In this document: positions 54,857 to 64,000 of the stretch, piece by piece
Numbering within the stretch: position 1 is the first letter of the stretch
How the letters are laid out: every line of letters starts with the position of its first letter
NCBI GenBank assembly: GCA_945883235.1
Contig: CAMCXF010000003.1
Span: forward strand, 92,343 to 156,342
Origin: Phenylobacterium deserti
GTDB taxonomy: Bacteria; Pseudomonadota; Alphaproteobacteria; Caulobacterales; Caulobacteraceae
Direction: 5' to 3'
Length of the DNA: 64,000 nucleotides
The notes under the pieces: generated by a model
What the model was told of the DNA's origin: nothing
Seen by the model: only the letters and a program-made list of their open reading frames with translations
Databases searched by the model: none
Program-made: the position numbers and the translations under genes

Positions 54857-57292
54857 TTGATTCCCCCCGCCACATCCGAACCGGCAAGCCGCACCCGCTG
54901 GCTGGGTCTGGCCGGCGTGGCGGCGCTCAGCTTCGTTGCGGTGGCTGCATTGGCGACGGGTATCTATGCCGCCTGGCTGTTCCACGACATGCCGGATGCC
55001 GGCGATCTGGCGGACTATCATCCGGCGACGGCTACGCGGGCCTACGCCTGGGACGGCACCCTGATTGGTGAGTTCTCGCGCGAGCGCCGGATTTTTGTGC
55101 CCTATGACGCCATCCCGGCCCAGACAGCGCAGGCATTCCTGGCCGCCGAGGACCATGGCTTCTTCAAACACGGCGGTGTGGACATCGGTGGTTTCGGCCG
55201 GGCCATGGCCAAGAATGTGCTCAATCTGGCGCAGGGACGTCGTCTGGAGGGCGGTTCCACCATCACCCAGCAGGTGGCCAAGAACATCCTGCTGACCAGT
55301 GACCAGACCATAGGGCGCAAGCTCAAGGAAGCTATCCTCGCGTCGCAACTGGAGCGGACGCTGTCGAAGGAGCGGATCCTCGAGCTCTACATGAACGAGA
55401 TCTGGTTGGGATACCGTTCCTATGGGGTCGGGGCCGCCGCCTACAACTACTTCGGAAAGTCGCTGAGTGAGTTGACCCTGGCTGAGAGCGCGTATCTGGC
55501 GGCGCTACCGAAGGGGCCGGACAACTACCATCCGATCCGGCGCTACGGTCAGGCGGTCGGACGCCGCGACTGGATTATCGATCAGATGGCCGACCTGGGC
55601 TGGGTGTCGCGTGCAGATGCCACCGCGGCGATGAAACAGCCGCTGAAGGTGCAGGCAGCCCCTTCGCGATCCCAGTACCGCGACGCCGACTACTTCGTCG
55701 AAGAGGTGCGCCGTATCTCGCTGAATATGAAGGAGCTTGGTGACGAACGGTTGAATGCCGGCGGCTACTACGTCCGGACCACCCTGGACCCCAAGCTGCA
55801 GAGCGCGGCGCGAACCGCGCTGATGAACGGTCTGGAGAGCTATGATCGCCGTCACGGCTGGCGCGGTGCCTGGGGGAAGGTTGAGACCCTGGACGGCTGG
55901 GAAGCTATCGCCAAGAAGCGCTCCAAACCCTCGGAACGACGGACATGGCGACAGGCCGTCGTCACCAGCGTCGCGGGCGGCTCGGTGCAGATCCGCACGA
56001 TCGAGGGCGTGGTCGGGACCCTGGCCGGGGCCGACGTATCATGGGCCAGGGCGGGGAGGGGGATCGGTGTCGGCGACCTGATCTTCGTCGCGCCGGATGA
56101 GGAGGGGCCCGCTTTCCGACTGAAGCAGGTGCCTGCCGTCAACGGTGCGCTGGTGGCGATGGAGCCCTATTCTGGTCGTGTCGTGGCGATGGTGGGCGGA
56201 TACTCGTTCTCGCTATCCAGTTTCAACCGCGCCACCCAGGCGCTGCGCCAACCGGGATCGTCGTTCAAGCCCATTGTCTACGCGGCCGCGCTCGAGAATG
56301 GCTACACGCCCGCCAGTACAGTGCTGGACGCCCCGATCACGTTGCGGGGCTATGGCGGACAGGACTGGAGCCCGGAGAACTATAGCCGGGACTATTTTGG
56401 TGCGCTGACGCTGCGGCGCGGCCTTGAGCTATCACGCAACACCATGACGGTCAGGCTGGCCCAGTCCATCGGCATGGCCAAGGTGTCAGACCTCGCGAAA
56501 CGGGTGGGCGTAACCAAGGACATGGACAATGTGCTGGCCATGGCACTGGGAGCCGGTGAGACGACGGTCTACCGGATGGCAGGTGCCTATTCGACCTTCG
56601 TCAATGGCGGCCGTCTTGTGCAACCGCATCTGATCGAGCTGGTTCAGGACCGAAACGGCAAGGTGATCTGGCGTGCGGATCGGCGGGAATGCGAGCGTTG
56701 TGACCTGGGCTTCATCGGGGCCGAGAGCCCCCGGATTCTCAGGACCGGCGACCAGGCGCTGAACCCGGTCACCGCCTATCAGATTACCTCAATGCTGCAG
56801 GGCGCCGTCCAGCGCGGCACGGCGACCCAGGCGCTGTCGCTGGGAAAGCCGGTCGGCGGAAAGACGGGCACCACGAACGACTACCGATCGGCCTGGTTCA
56901 TGGGTTTCTCGCCGCATCTGGTGGTGGGCGTCTACATCGGTTTCGATGACAATCGCAGCCTTGGGAACAACGAAACTGGTAGTGTCGCGGCCGTACCGAT
57001 CTTTGTCGACTTCATGGGCGTGGCCCTCAAGGACAAGCCGGCAGAGGAATTCAAGGCGCCGACCGAGGCCAAGTTCGCGATGATCCGTGGCATTCGCGAG
57101 GCGTTCCGCCCGGGGACTGAGCCGACAAGCCTGAGTGCGCCGCTCGGGGCGGCCGGAGTCCCCTCGGGCCCGCAGCCTTATTCCACGGTCTTCCAGAACG
57201 GCATCACCGGTGCCCCCAGCGCTGCCGCAGCGGTTGCGCCACCGGCGGCACCCGCCGCGAAGAAGAAGGACGATCTCTCGGACCTCTTCTGA
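54857..57292 (+). CDS. mrcA: Penicillin-binding protein 1A (bifunctional)
   Basis: This is a class A PBP of 811 residues from TTG 54857 (GGAG nine bases upstream). It has one N-terminal membrane anchor and a glycosyltransferase domain with catalytic Glu98 in AAEDHGFFKHGG, then GGSTITQQVAKN and RKLKEAILASQLE. An OB-like insert comes next. The transpeptidase domain has PGSSFKPI (SxxK), SRN (SxN) in ELSRNTMTVR, and GGKTGTTNDY (KTG). The C-terminal tail is Ala/Pro-rich. It polymerises and cross-links peptidoglycan. Confidence 0.96.
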   Translation: MIPPATSEPASRTRWLGLAGVAALSFVAVAALATGIYAAWLFHDMPDAGDLADYHPATATRAYAWDGTLIGEFSRERRIFVPYDAIPAQTAQAFLAAEDHGFFKHGGVDIGGFGRAMAKNVLNLAQGRRLEGGSTITQQVAKNILLTSDQTIGRKLKEAILASQLERTLSKERILELYMNEIWLGYRSYGVGAAAYNYFGKSLSELTLAESAYLAALPKGPDNYHPIRRYGQAVGRRDWIIDQMADLGWVSRADATAAMKQPLKVQAAPSRSQYRDADYFVEEVRRISLNMKELGDERLNAGGYYVRTTLDPKLQSAARTALMNGLESYDRRHGWRGAWGKVETLDGWEAIAKKRSKPSERRTWRQAVVTSVAGGSVQIRTIEGVVGTLAGADVSWARAGRGIGVGDLIFVAPDEEGPAFRLKQVPAVNGALVAMEPYSGRVVAMVGGYSFSLSSFNRATQALRQPGSSFKPIVYAAALENGYTPASTVLDAPITLRGYGGQDWSPENYSRDYFGALTLRRGLELSRNTMTVRLAQSIGMAKVSDLAKRVGVTKDMDNVLAMALGAGETTVYRMAGAYSTFVNGGRLVQPHLIELVQDRNGKVIWRADRRECERCDLGFIGAESPRILRTGDQALNPVTAYQITSMLQGAVQRGTATQALSLGKPVGGKTGTTNDYRSAWFMGFSPHLVVGVYIGFDDNRSLGNNETGSVAAVPIFVDFMGVALKDKPAEEFKAPTEAKFAMIRGIREAFRPGTEPTSLSAPLGAAGVPSGPQPYSTVFQNGITGAPSAAAAVAPPAAPAAKKKDDLSDLF

Positions 57293-57357
57293 TTTCGCCG
57301 TCTTGTCCTTAGCGCCCACTCAGACTAAATCCCGCGCCCGCATCTGGAGTTCCCCCC

Positions 57358-58471
57358 ATGAGATTGGATGTCGAGGCCGCCAAGGCCGACATCGAGCAGT
57401 CAATCGACTTGCTCAGGAGGCGTCTTTGACTGGGACCCTGCACTTCGTAAGCTCGACGAACTGAACGCCCGGGTCGAGGACCCGAGCCTGTGGGACAATG
57501 CCGAGGCGGCGCAGGCGCTCATGCGCGAGCGGACGCGGCTGGCCAGCCAGATTGACGCGGTAAAGGGTCTGGAGCGCGACCTCACGGACGCCCTGGGCTA
57601 CGCCGAAATGGCCGATGAGGAGGGCGACGAAGCCAGTCTCGACGAGGCGCGCGCGCAGCTGAAGGCGCTGAAAGAGCGGGGCGGTCGAGCCGAGCTCGAG
57701 GCGCTGCTATCGGGTGAGGCTGACGGCAACGATGCGTTTGTTGAAATCAACTCGGGCGCGGGCGGGACGGAGTCCAATGACTGGGCCGGGATGCTACTGC
57801 GCATGTACTCGCGGTGGGCCAACGCTCACGGCATGGAGGTGGAGTTTCTCGAGGAAACCAGCGGCGAGCAGGCGGGGATCAAGTCCGTCACCCTGCAGGT
57901 TAAGGGCACCAATGCCTATGGCTGGCTGAAGACCGAGGCCGGGGTGCACCGCCTGGTGCGGATCTCTCCGTTCGACAGCGCTGCCAAACGCCACACCAGT
58001 TTTGCCTCGGTCTGGGTCTATCCGGTGGTGGACGACAACATCGTCATCGAGATCAATCCATCCGATGTCCGCACCGATACCTACAGGGCGTCGGGTGCTG
58101 GCGGTCAGCACATCAACAAGACCGACAGCGCGGTGCGACTGACCCACCTGCCGACCGGCATTGCGGTCGCCTGCCAGATGGGCCGCTCCCAGCACCAGAA
58201 CCGTGAAGAGGCCTGGAAAATGCTGCGCGCGCGTCTCTATGAGGCGGAGTTGCAGCGGCGCGAGGCGGCTCAGGCGGCCATTGAGGACCAGAAGACCGAC
58301 ATCGGTTGGGGCCACCAGATCCGCAGCTATGTCCTGCAGCCCTATCAGATGGTCAAAGACCTGCGGACCGAGGTCGAAACTTCCGACACAGGCGGTGTGC
58401 TGGATGGCGATCTGGATCAATTCATGGGTGCGGCGCTGGCCCAGCGGGTCGGCGCGACGCGGGACGCCTAG
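57358..58471 (+). CDS. prfB: Peptide chain release factor 2, with programmed +1 frameshift
   Basis: RF2 releases peptides at UGA and UAA. The gene reads from ATG 57358 for 23 codons ([20 protein letters not shown] and three further codons). It must then shift +1 at CTT-TGA-C (57424-57430) to continue as [20 protein letters not shown] to the stop ending at 58471, giving 370 residues. The site AGGAGG-CGT-CTT-TGA-C has the Shine-Dalgarno-like element 3 bases before CTT, as in E. coli prfB. The stop-recognition SPF motif is in RISPFDSA and the GGQ motif in [14 protein letters not shown] frame starting at 57368 is an artefact of ignoring the shift. Confidence 0.95.
57415..57430 (+). promoter_or_regulatory. 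prfB programmed frameshift site
   Basis: Internal Shine-Dalgarno AGGAGG (57415-57420), spacer CGT, slippery CTT and stop TGA followed by C (57424-57430). Low RF2 stalls the ribosome at TGA and favours the +1 shift, an autoregulatory switch known in most bacteria. This is seen directly in the sequence. Confidence 0.93.
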
Positions 58472-58473
58472 AG

Positions 58474-58890
58474 CTACTCCGCCGCTACCACGCTCAGCGC
58501 CGCGGCTTCGACAATCGGTGCCGGCACGATCATCAGGCTTCGGCCTTCGAAATGTGCGCCCGCTTCGATGGATAGCTCGGTGTGGCTGATGTCGCCATCG
58601 ACGCGTGCGGTGGCCAGCAGGCGGACCTGGCGGGCGGAAATCGTACCGACGACGCGACCCCGGACTTCGATGGTTTCGGCCTTGATCGCGCCGGTGACTA
58701 ATCCGGTTTCCCCGATGGTCAGGCGAGCCACAGTCAGGTCGCCCTCGACTGCGCCGTCCAGATGCAGATCGCCGTCGGTGGCGACATTGCCCTTGATCCG
58801 CACGCCCTCGGCGACCAGCGAGGCTACGGACAGCTTCCGTAGCGCTGCATACTCGACGGGTTCTGGTCCCTTAGTCGCCTTGGAAAACAT
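58474..58890 (-). CDS. Bactofilin
   Basis: The 138-residue cytoskeletal protein has a central bactofilin domain (residues 25-115) of short beta-strands, VRIKGNVATDGDLHLDGAVEGDLTV, then ARLTIGETGLVTGAIKAETIEVRGRVVGTISARQVRL. These stack as a right-handed beta-helix and polymerise on the membrane without nucleotide. In Caulobacter, BacA/BacB recruit a PBP to the stalk. The start of this gene overlaps the end of the M23 peptidase gene by 20 bp, so the two are cotranscribed. Confidence 0.93.
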   Translation of the reverse strand: MFSKATKGPEPVEYAALRKLSVASLVAEGVRIKGNVATDGDLHLDGAVEGDLTVARLTIGETGLVTGAIKAETIEVRGRVVGTISARQVRLLATARVDGDISHTELSIEAGAHFEGRSLMIVPAPIVEAAALSVVAAE

Positions 58891-60025
58891 GTTGCCCGGC
58901 CTTCAGGAAACGGCCCGGGTTCTGGGCCCGTCCATTCACCCATATCTCATAGTGCAGATGTGTCCCAGTGGAACGACCGGTCGAGCCCATGCCGGCGATG
59001 CGTTGGCCGACTGCGACGCGTTGGCCCGGTCGGACGGCGAATGACGACAGGTGCGCATAGCGGGTCTTCAAGCCCCGACCGTGGTCGATTTCCACGACAT
59101 TGCCATAGCCGGAGCGGACGCCGGTGTAGGAAATCACGCCGGGCCCGGTCGAATAGATCGCGCTGGAGTGGGCCCCGGAGAAATCGAGCCCGGAATGATA
59201 GGCTGGCCGGCGGGTGAAGGGATCGAAACGTACGCCAAAGCCGCTGGTCTGCGATGCGTTCGCCGTCGGTCGTCCGAAGGGCAGTTCACGCGCGGCGTCT
59301 GACAGGGCCTGGGCTTCGGACAGGTCGCGGGCAACGCGCTGGATGCGAACGGCAAAATCGTCATCGACGTCGAGGACAGCGGCGAGGGCCCGAGGGTCTC
59401 TGGATTCGATCAACGGCCCGCCAATTGACCCGCCGCGATCCGAAAAGTTGGATGGCGAAAGCCCCGCCATGCGGAACGCCAGACGCAGACGGTCCGCGCG
59501 GCTTTTCGAGAAACCGTCAGCCGCCTCGAGCAGCTGTTCCTGGCCGACGCGCACCATCTCGATACGCCGCACCGGGCTGCCGTCGGTTCTGGCCAGGGCG
59601 CGGTCGATGGCTGGCGTCAGCGCTTCGGCGGCACCAGGCTCGCCCTTCATGCCCGTCAGCAACATGGCCAGCGCGGCGTGCCGCTTTTCAATTGAGGTCG
59701 CGGCGTCCTCGTTGGCACCGGACGAGGCATTCAAGCGTGCCATGGCGCTGTCCAGCCTTGCCTGACGGTCGGCGACATAGCGCTCGGACTGGGCCTTCAG
59801 CGTGGCGATTTCGCGGTCCGACGCCGACGATGACATAAGGGTCACCAGCATGGCAGCCGTGCTGACCCCCATCCATAGCGCGGCAGAAGCGACGCCTGTG
59901 GCCAGGAGCATCTGCTTCTTCGTAGTCAGAACAAACGCCTTCATGGCGCCACCGGAACGAACGTAGAGGTGTCGTTCCGGGAATAGCTCCTCGAGCGAGC
60001 GCAAAAGCCTCGTCAGTCGTTCCAT
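58871..60025 (-). CDS. M23 (LytM) family peptidoglycan peptidase, membrane anchored
   Basis: The 384-residue protein has a basic N-terminus, one membrane anchor (LLATGVASAALWMGVSTAAMLVTL), a helical coiled-coil-like region (ATLKAQSERYVADRQARLDS) and a C-terminal M23 domain. The metal ligands are in YHSGLDFSG and HLHYEIWVNG, with RYAHLSSF between them. It cuts peptidoglycan cross-links in the periplasm. Its pairing with bactofilin is conserved in curved and stalked bacteria and suggests bactofilin-guided wall editing. ATG 60025 was chosen over an in-frame TTG at 60043. Confidence 0.92.
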   Translation of the reverse strand: MERLTRLLRSLEELFPERHLYVRSGGAMKAFVLTTKKQMLLATGVASAALWMGVSTAAMLVTLMSSSASDREIATLKAQSERYVADRQARLDSAMARLNASSGANEDAATSIEKRHAALAMLLTGMKGEPGAAEALTPAIDRALARTDGSPVRRIEMVRVGQEQLLEAADGFSKSRADRLRLAFRMAGLSPSNFSDRGGSIGGPLIESRDPRALAAVLDVDDDFAVRIQRVARDLSEAQALSDAARELPFGRPTANASQTSGFGVRFDPFTRRPAYHSGLDFSGAHSSAIYSTGPGVISYTGVRSGYGNVVEIDHGRGLKTRYAHLSSFAVRPGQRVAVGQRIAGMGSTGRSTGTHLHYEIWVNGRAQNPGRFLKAGQHVFQGD

Positions 60026-60165
60026 CAAACCGGAAGTCCCCAACCCCTACGCTCCGGCGGGTATGCGATGAATTTATTGCGGCAGGCAAGTTTATTCAGG
60101 CGTTGGTAACCGACTTTGGCGCCGCAGGCTGAAGTTATCATCGTTCATCGATTCGAAGTTGGGCC

Positions 60166-60627
60166 TTACAGCGCCAGCACGGCGTCCAGCACCTGTTGCG
60201 CGTGGCTCGGCACCCGGACTTTCCGCCAGATCCGGACGAGCTGTCCGTCCTTGATCAGATAGGTCGAGCGATCAATGCCCATGTACTTGCGGCCATAGAG
60301 GCTCTTTTCCACCCAGGCCCCGTAGCGCTCGATCAGCGCACCTTCGGGATCCGAGCCCAGCTGGACCGACAGATCGTACTTGGCCGTAAACTTCTTGTGC
60401 GAGGCCAGGCTGTCCTTTGATACGCCGAGGATTGTGGCTCCAGCCTTGGTGAACTCCGGCAGCAGGACGGTAAACTCCTGCGCCTCCTTGGTGCAGCCGC
60501 CGGTGTCGTCCTTGGGGTAGAAGTAAAGGACCAATGTCTTGCCAGCAAAGTCGGCCAAGGTCACAGGGCCCTCGGCGGTCGGCAGGCTGAAATCGGGCGC
60601 TGCAGTACCCTCGGTCACGTCGGTCAT
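60166..60627 (-). CDS. bcp: Thioredoxin-dependent peroxiredoxin, Bcp type
   Basis: This small peroxidase of 153 residues reduces H2O2 and alkyl peroxides. The peroxidatic Cys45 lies in DDTGGCTKEAQEF. The resolving Cys50 of E. coli Bcp is Gln here, so it should act as a 1-Cys enzyme or use another thiol. The upstream Pro43 of the TPGC motif is Gly. GVSKDSLASHKKFTAKYDLSVQLGSDPEG fits the family. ATG 60627 follows tyrS by 5 bp, so the two share a transcript. Confidence 0.93.
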   Translation of the reverse strand: MTDVTEGTAAPDFSLPTAEGPVTLADFAGKTLVLYFYPKDDTGGCTKEAQEFTVLLPEFTKAGATILGVSKDSLASHKKFTAKYDLSVQLGSDPEGALIERYGAWVEKSLYGRKYMGIDRSTYLIKDGQLVRIWRKVRVPSHAQQVLDAVLAL

Positions 60628-60632
60628 GAAAC

Positions 60633-61892
60633 TCACTCTGGCTTGAGGTCTTTGATGCGGCGCTTGCCGACCTGAATTCGGAACATTCTCGTTTCGGGCA
60701 TCACATCGGAAATTGCGAACAACGACTCCAGCGTCACCGGATGGTTGTTGATGATAGCGTTGCCTCGCGCGATGAGGTCCTTTGCTTCCTTCATGTTGGT
60801 CGCAAGGCCCGCGCCCTTGATCAACGCAGCTCCCGAACGCTTCTCGAATTTCTCGCCCCACTCGAAGACCACGACTTCGAGGGTCTCAGTGACGATGCCT
60901 TCTTCGAAGACCAGCCGCGCCTTCGCCTTCGCGTCGCGTGCGGCCTCGTCGCCATGAAGCAACCGTGTGCATTCGTCGGCCAATCGCTCCTTGGAGCTGT
61001 TTAGATTTGCTCCCGCTTGTCGTTCGAGAACCGAAATCTCGTCCGCTGGCAGGTCGGTGAACAGGCGCATGAAGCGGCCGACATCTGCGTCCTCGGTGTT
61101 GCGCCAGAACTGCCAGTAGTCATAGGGGCTGCGCATGTCGGCGTTGAGCCACACAGCCCCGCCCACCGTCTTGCCCATCTTCTGGCCAGATGCGGTCGCG
61201 AGCAGGGGCGTTGTTAGTCCAAATGCCGGTTTCTGGTCCACGCGCCGGATCAACTCGACCCCGTTCAGGATGTTGCCCCACTGGTCCGAGCCGCCCATCT
61301 GCAAGACGCAGCCGTGGCTACGTTCGAGTTCGAGGAAGTCCACTGACTGCATGAGCATGTAGTTGAACTCGAGGAAGGTCATCGGCTGTTCACGTTCCAG
61401 CCGGTTCTTGACGCTGTCGAAGGCCAGCATCCGGTTGATCGTGAAGTGAACGCCGTAGTCGCGCAGGAACTGGACGTAGCCGAATTTCGACAGCCAGACG
61501 TCGTTGTCGACCATCACGGCGTCCGTCGGCCCGTCGCCGAAGGTCAGGAACCTGGCGAAGGTTCCCTTGATGCTGGCGATGTTGGCCTGGATCTGGGCGT
61601 CGGTCAGCAGGGGACGCTGGCCGTCCTTGTCTGTAGGGTCGCCGACCTTGGTGGTGCCGCCGCCCATCAGCACGATGGGCTTGTGGCCCGCCTGCTGCAG
61701 ACGCCGCAGCATCATGATCTGGATCAGGTGACCAACATGCAGGCTGGGGCCGGTGGCATCGAAGCCGATGTAGGCCGTGACCACACTGGATGCGGCCGCT
61801 GCGTCCAGTTCAACCGGATGGGTGATCTGGTGGATGTAGCCGCGCGCCTGCATGGTGCGCAGGAAACCGGACTTGAAGGCGGGGGCGGACAT
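60633..61892 (-). CDS. tyrS: Tyrosyl-tRNA synthetase
   Basis: This class I synthetase charges tRNA-Tyr. The 419-residue protein has the HIGH-type motif in PSLHVGHLIQIM near residue 55, the tyrosine-binding MQSVDFLELERS and MGGSDQWGNILNG, and the KMSKS-type KMGKTVGGAVWLN near residue 240. The C-terminal S4 domain is the anticodon-binding part (ALIKGAGLATNMKEAKDLIARGNAIINNHPV). It is divergent from anmK with a 173-bp gap and upstream of bcp. Confidence 0.96.
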   Translation of the reverse strand: MSAPAFKSGFLRTMQARGYIHQITHPVELDAAAASSVVTAYIGFDATGPSLHVGHLIQIMMLRRLQQAGHKPIVLMGGGTTKVGDPTDKDGQRPLLTDAQIQANIASIKGTFARFLTFGDGPTDAVMVDNDVWLSKFGYVQFLRDYGVHFTINRMLAFDSVKNRLEREQPMTFLEFNYMLMQSVDFLELERSHGCVLQMGGSDQWGNILNGVELIRRVDQKPAFGLTTPLLATASGQKMGKTVGGAVWLNADMRSPYDYWQFWRNTEDADVGRFMRLFTDLPADEISVLERQAGANLNSSKERLADECTRLLHGDEAARDAKAKARLVFEEGIVTETLEVVVFEWGEKFEKRSGAALIKGAGLATNMKEAKDLIARGNAIINNHPVTLESLFAISDVMPETRMFRIQVGKRRIKDLKPE

Positions 61893-62065
61893 CTGGGGAT
61901 ACTCGGGCTGGATCGCCAGCGCCCTATCAGTGCGCCGGCCAGGAAGGGCAGGCGCGAAGGATCGGCAGCCTGCTAGGGGAGCAGGCGGTAATAGCGTCCG
62001 GTTTGGGCGGCAGAACCGATCATGACGGGCTGGCTACATCGCCCGGGTCGTGGCAGTCAAGCACC

Positions 62066-63172
62066 ATGCGCGTGTTGGGATTCATGACGGGGACCTCGCT
62101 CGACGCCGTTGACATGGCGGTGCTGGAGACGGACGGGCGTGAGATCCATGCATTTGGACCGGCGGGCGAACGCAAACTGTCGGAGGCGACCCGTGACGTC
62201 GTACTTGAGGCGACACGACAGGCACTTGGCTGGGTGCGTGGCACGCCGGAGCCGGTGATCTTCCGACACACGGCCGAAATGGTAGCCGAGGAGCACTATG
62301 CCGCTGCCGAAGCGTTCCTGCTGGCGAACAACCTGTCGTGGCCCGATATCGATCTGATCGGCATGCACGGCCAGACGGTATTCCATGAACGGCCGAAGGA
62401 TGGCTTGCCGGGGCGGACAGTCCAGCTGGGGGATGGCGCGATGCTGGCCAGATTGACCGGGCGCCCCGTGGCCTTCGATTTCCGGACCGCAGATGTCGCG
62501 GCGGGCGGCGAGGGTGCGCCGCTGGCACCGATCTACCATCTGGCCCGTGCAAGGGCCTCGGGTCTGGCCGCGCCACTGGCCATTCTCAATATCGGCGGCG
62601 TGGCCAACGTGACATTCTGGTTCGGCGGTGACGATCTGGTGGCTTTCGACACCGGTCCCGGCAATGGGATGATCGACCTGCTGGTCCAGGGGCGCGGCGC
62701 GGGTCGCTTTGACGACGGCGGCAACTACGCCAGCGTCGGGCGCGCGGACGAAGGCGTGGTCCGGGCGCTATTGGCCCATCCCTATTTCCAGGCTCCACCG
62801 CCCAAGTCGCTGGACCGGCATGATTTCTCGCTGGAAGCGCTGGAGACGCTGAAGCTGGAAGACGCCGCCGCGACCCTGGTGGCCTTCATGGCCGAAGGCG
62901 TGAAGCTGGCCTTCGACACCGTAGGCCAGATGCCGACTGAGGTGATTGTGTGTGGTGGCGGTCGCCACAATCCCGAGATCATGAAGGCGCTGACCGCGCG
63001 GTTGACGGTTCCGGTCAGGACCGCAGAGGACCACGGCTGGCGCGGTGACAGCATCGAGGCCGAGGCTTTTGCGTACCTTGCGGCCCGCACACACCAGGGC
63101 CTGCCGATCTCTTTTCCGGGGACCACCGGCGTGGTCGAACCGATGACCGGTGGACGGATTGTTCGTCCGTGA
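62066..63172 (+). CDS. anmK: Anhydro-N-acetylmuramic acid kinase
   Basis: This kinase converts recycled anhydroMurNAc to MurNAc-6-phosphate. The 368-residue protein starts MRVLGFMTGTSLDAVDMAV, with the phosphate loop in GTSLD. GMHGQTVFHERP, FDFRTADVAAGGEGAPLAP, LNIGGVANVTFW and FDTGPGNGMIDLL follow. ATG 62066 gives the usual length; an upstream frame start at 62003 adds 21 unrelated residues. It sits opposite tyrS, a conserved alphaproteobacterial order. Confidence 0.96.
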   Translation: MRVLGFMTGTSLDAVDMAVLETDGREIHAFGPAGERKLSEATRDVVLEATRQALGWVRGTPEPVIFRHTAEMVAEEHYAAAEAFLLANNLSWPDIDLIGMHGQTVFHERPKDGLPGRTVQLGDGAMLARLTGRPVAFDFRTADVAAGGEGAPLAPIYHLARARASGLAAPLAILNIGGVANVTFWFGGDDLVAFDTGPGNGMIDLLVQGRGAGRFDDGGNYASVGRADEGVVRALLAHPYFQAPPPKSLDRHDFSLEALETLKLEDAAATLVAFMAEGVKLAFDTVGQMPTEVIVCGGGRHNPEIMKALTARLTVPVRTAEDHGWRGDSIEAEAFAYLAARTHQGLPISFPGTTGVVEPMTGGRIVRP

Positions 63173-63175
63173 CTG

Positions 63176-63198
63176 TCCCCCCTCCGTAAGGGGAGGGA
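63176..63198 (+). repeat. Half copy of the G-rich palindrome after anmK
   Basis: TCCCCCCTCCGTAAGGGGAGGGA forms a short hairpin right after the anmK stop. It resembles the first hairpin of the repeat family at 9341 and 45110, but the second part is missing. It may act as a terminator-like structure. There is no T-tract. Confidence 0.5.
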
Positions 63199-63281
63199 CG
63201 AGGATGACGCTGGGGCATACTTGCCATTCGAACGCCCGTTCGGCACGCTGAACACCGATAACCTACAGCGGGAGCAAGACC

Positions 63282-64000
<719 letters not shown>

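Overview
The window is high-GC DNA with the gene content and order of an alphaproteobacterium, most likely from the Caulobacterales (Caulobacter, Phenylobacterium or Brevundimonas-like). The main clues are the lepB-rnc-era-recO-parC cluster, the NDUFA12-type complex I subunit next to a DUF2155 gene and aat, the tyrS/anmK divergent pair, a bactofilin beside an M23 peptidase, an RNase E ending in a GWW tail, and two TonB-dependent receptors. I saw no rRNA, tRNA, CRISPR array, prophage or intact insertion sequence. The genus assignment is inference from family knowledge, not from a search.

Layout. 1-2.2 kb: a truncated TonB-dependent receptor, an internally deleted NTF2-like gene and an EamA exporter, all on the minus strand. 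2.5-8.9 kb: housekeeping genes lepB, rnc, era, recO and parC, with one unknown membrane protein. 8.85-10.55 kb: a small decayed island holding an antitoxin, a PemK-like toxin remnant, two copies of a broken HTH antitoxin and REP-like hairpins. 10.5-13.8 kb: a compact operon behind a near-perfect Zur box, made of two COG0523 GTPases, an undescribed His/Cys-containing small protein and a NiCoT-family transporter. 14-29.7 kb: an accessory stretch of exported and catabolic-type proteins: a beta-propeller, an alpha/beta hydrolase, an OmpW-like porin, an EF-hand protein, three serine beta-lactamase-like hydrolases, a serralysin, an OmpA lipoprotein, an MliC-type inhibitor, a P450, an exported GST and small redox proteins.

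29.8-40.4 kb is mostly core metabolism: aspS, a pentapeptide-repeat protein, an NrdJ-like TSCPD protein, NDUFA12, DUF2155, aat, accC-accB, aroQ and thiS-thiG. 40.4-45 kb holds a decayed MFS gene, a siderophore-type TonB receptor and a PepSY membrane protein, which probably form an iron-uptake pair. 45.2-50.4 kb carries an aldehyde dehydrogenase, an FAD oxidoreductase, a DsbA-like lipoprotein and an M48/TPR protease. 50.4-64 kb is envelope and translation: rne, an amidase, PBP1A, prfB with its programmed frameshift, bactofilin, an M23 peptidase, bcp, tyrS, anmK and the start of a Baeyer-Villiger-type monooxygenase.

The best candidate for a new system is the Zur-box operon at 10.5-13.8 kb. All four of its genes are translationally coupled, and the small second gene has a His-x2-Cys-x3-His-x6-Cys pattern with no function I recognise. 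Other structures worth attention are the 184-bp antisense overlap of the aat and DUF2155 coding ends, an NrdJ-like protein without the catalytic core motifs, and several genes shortened or chimeric through internal deletion.
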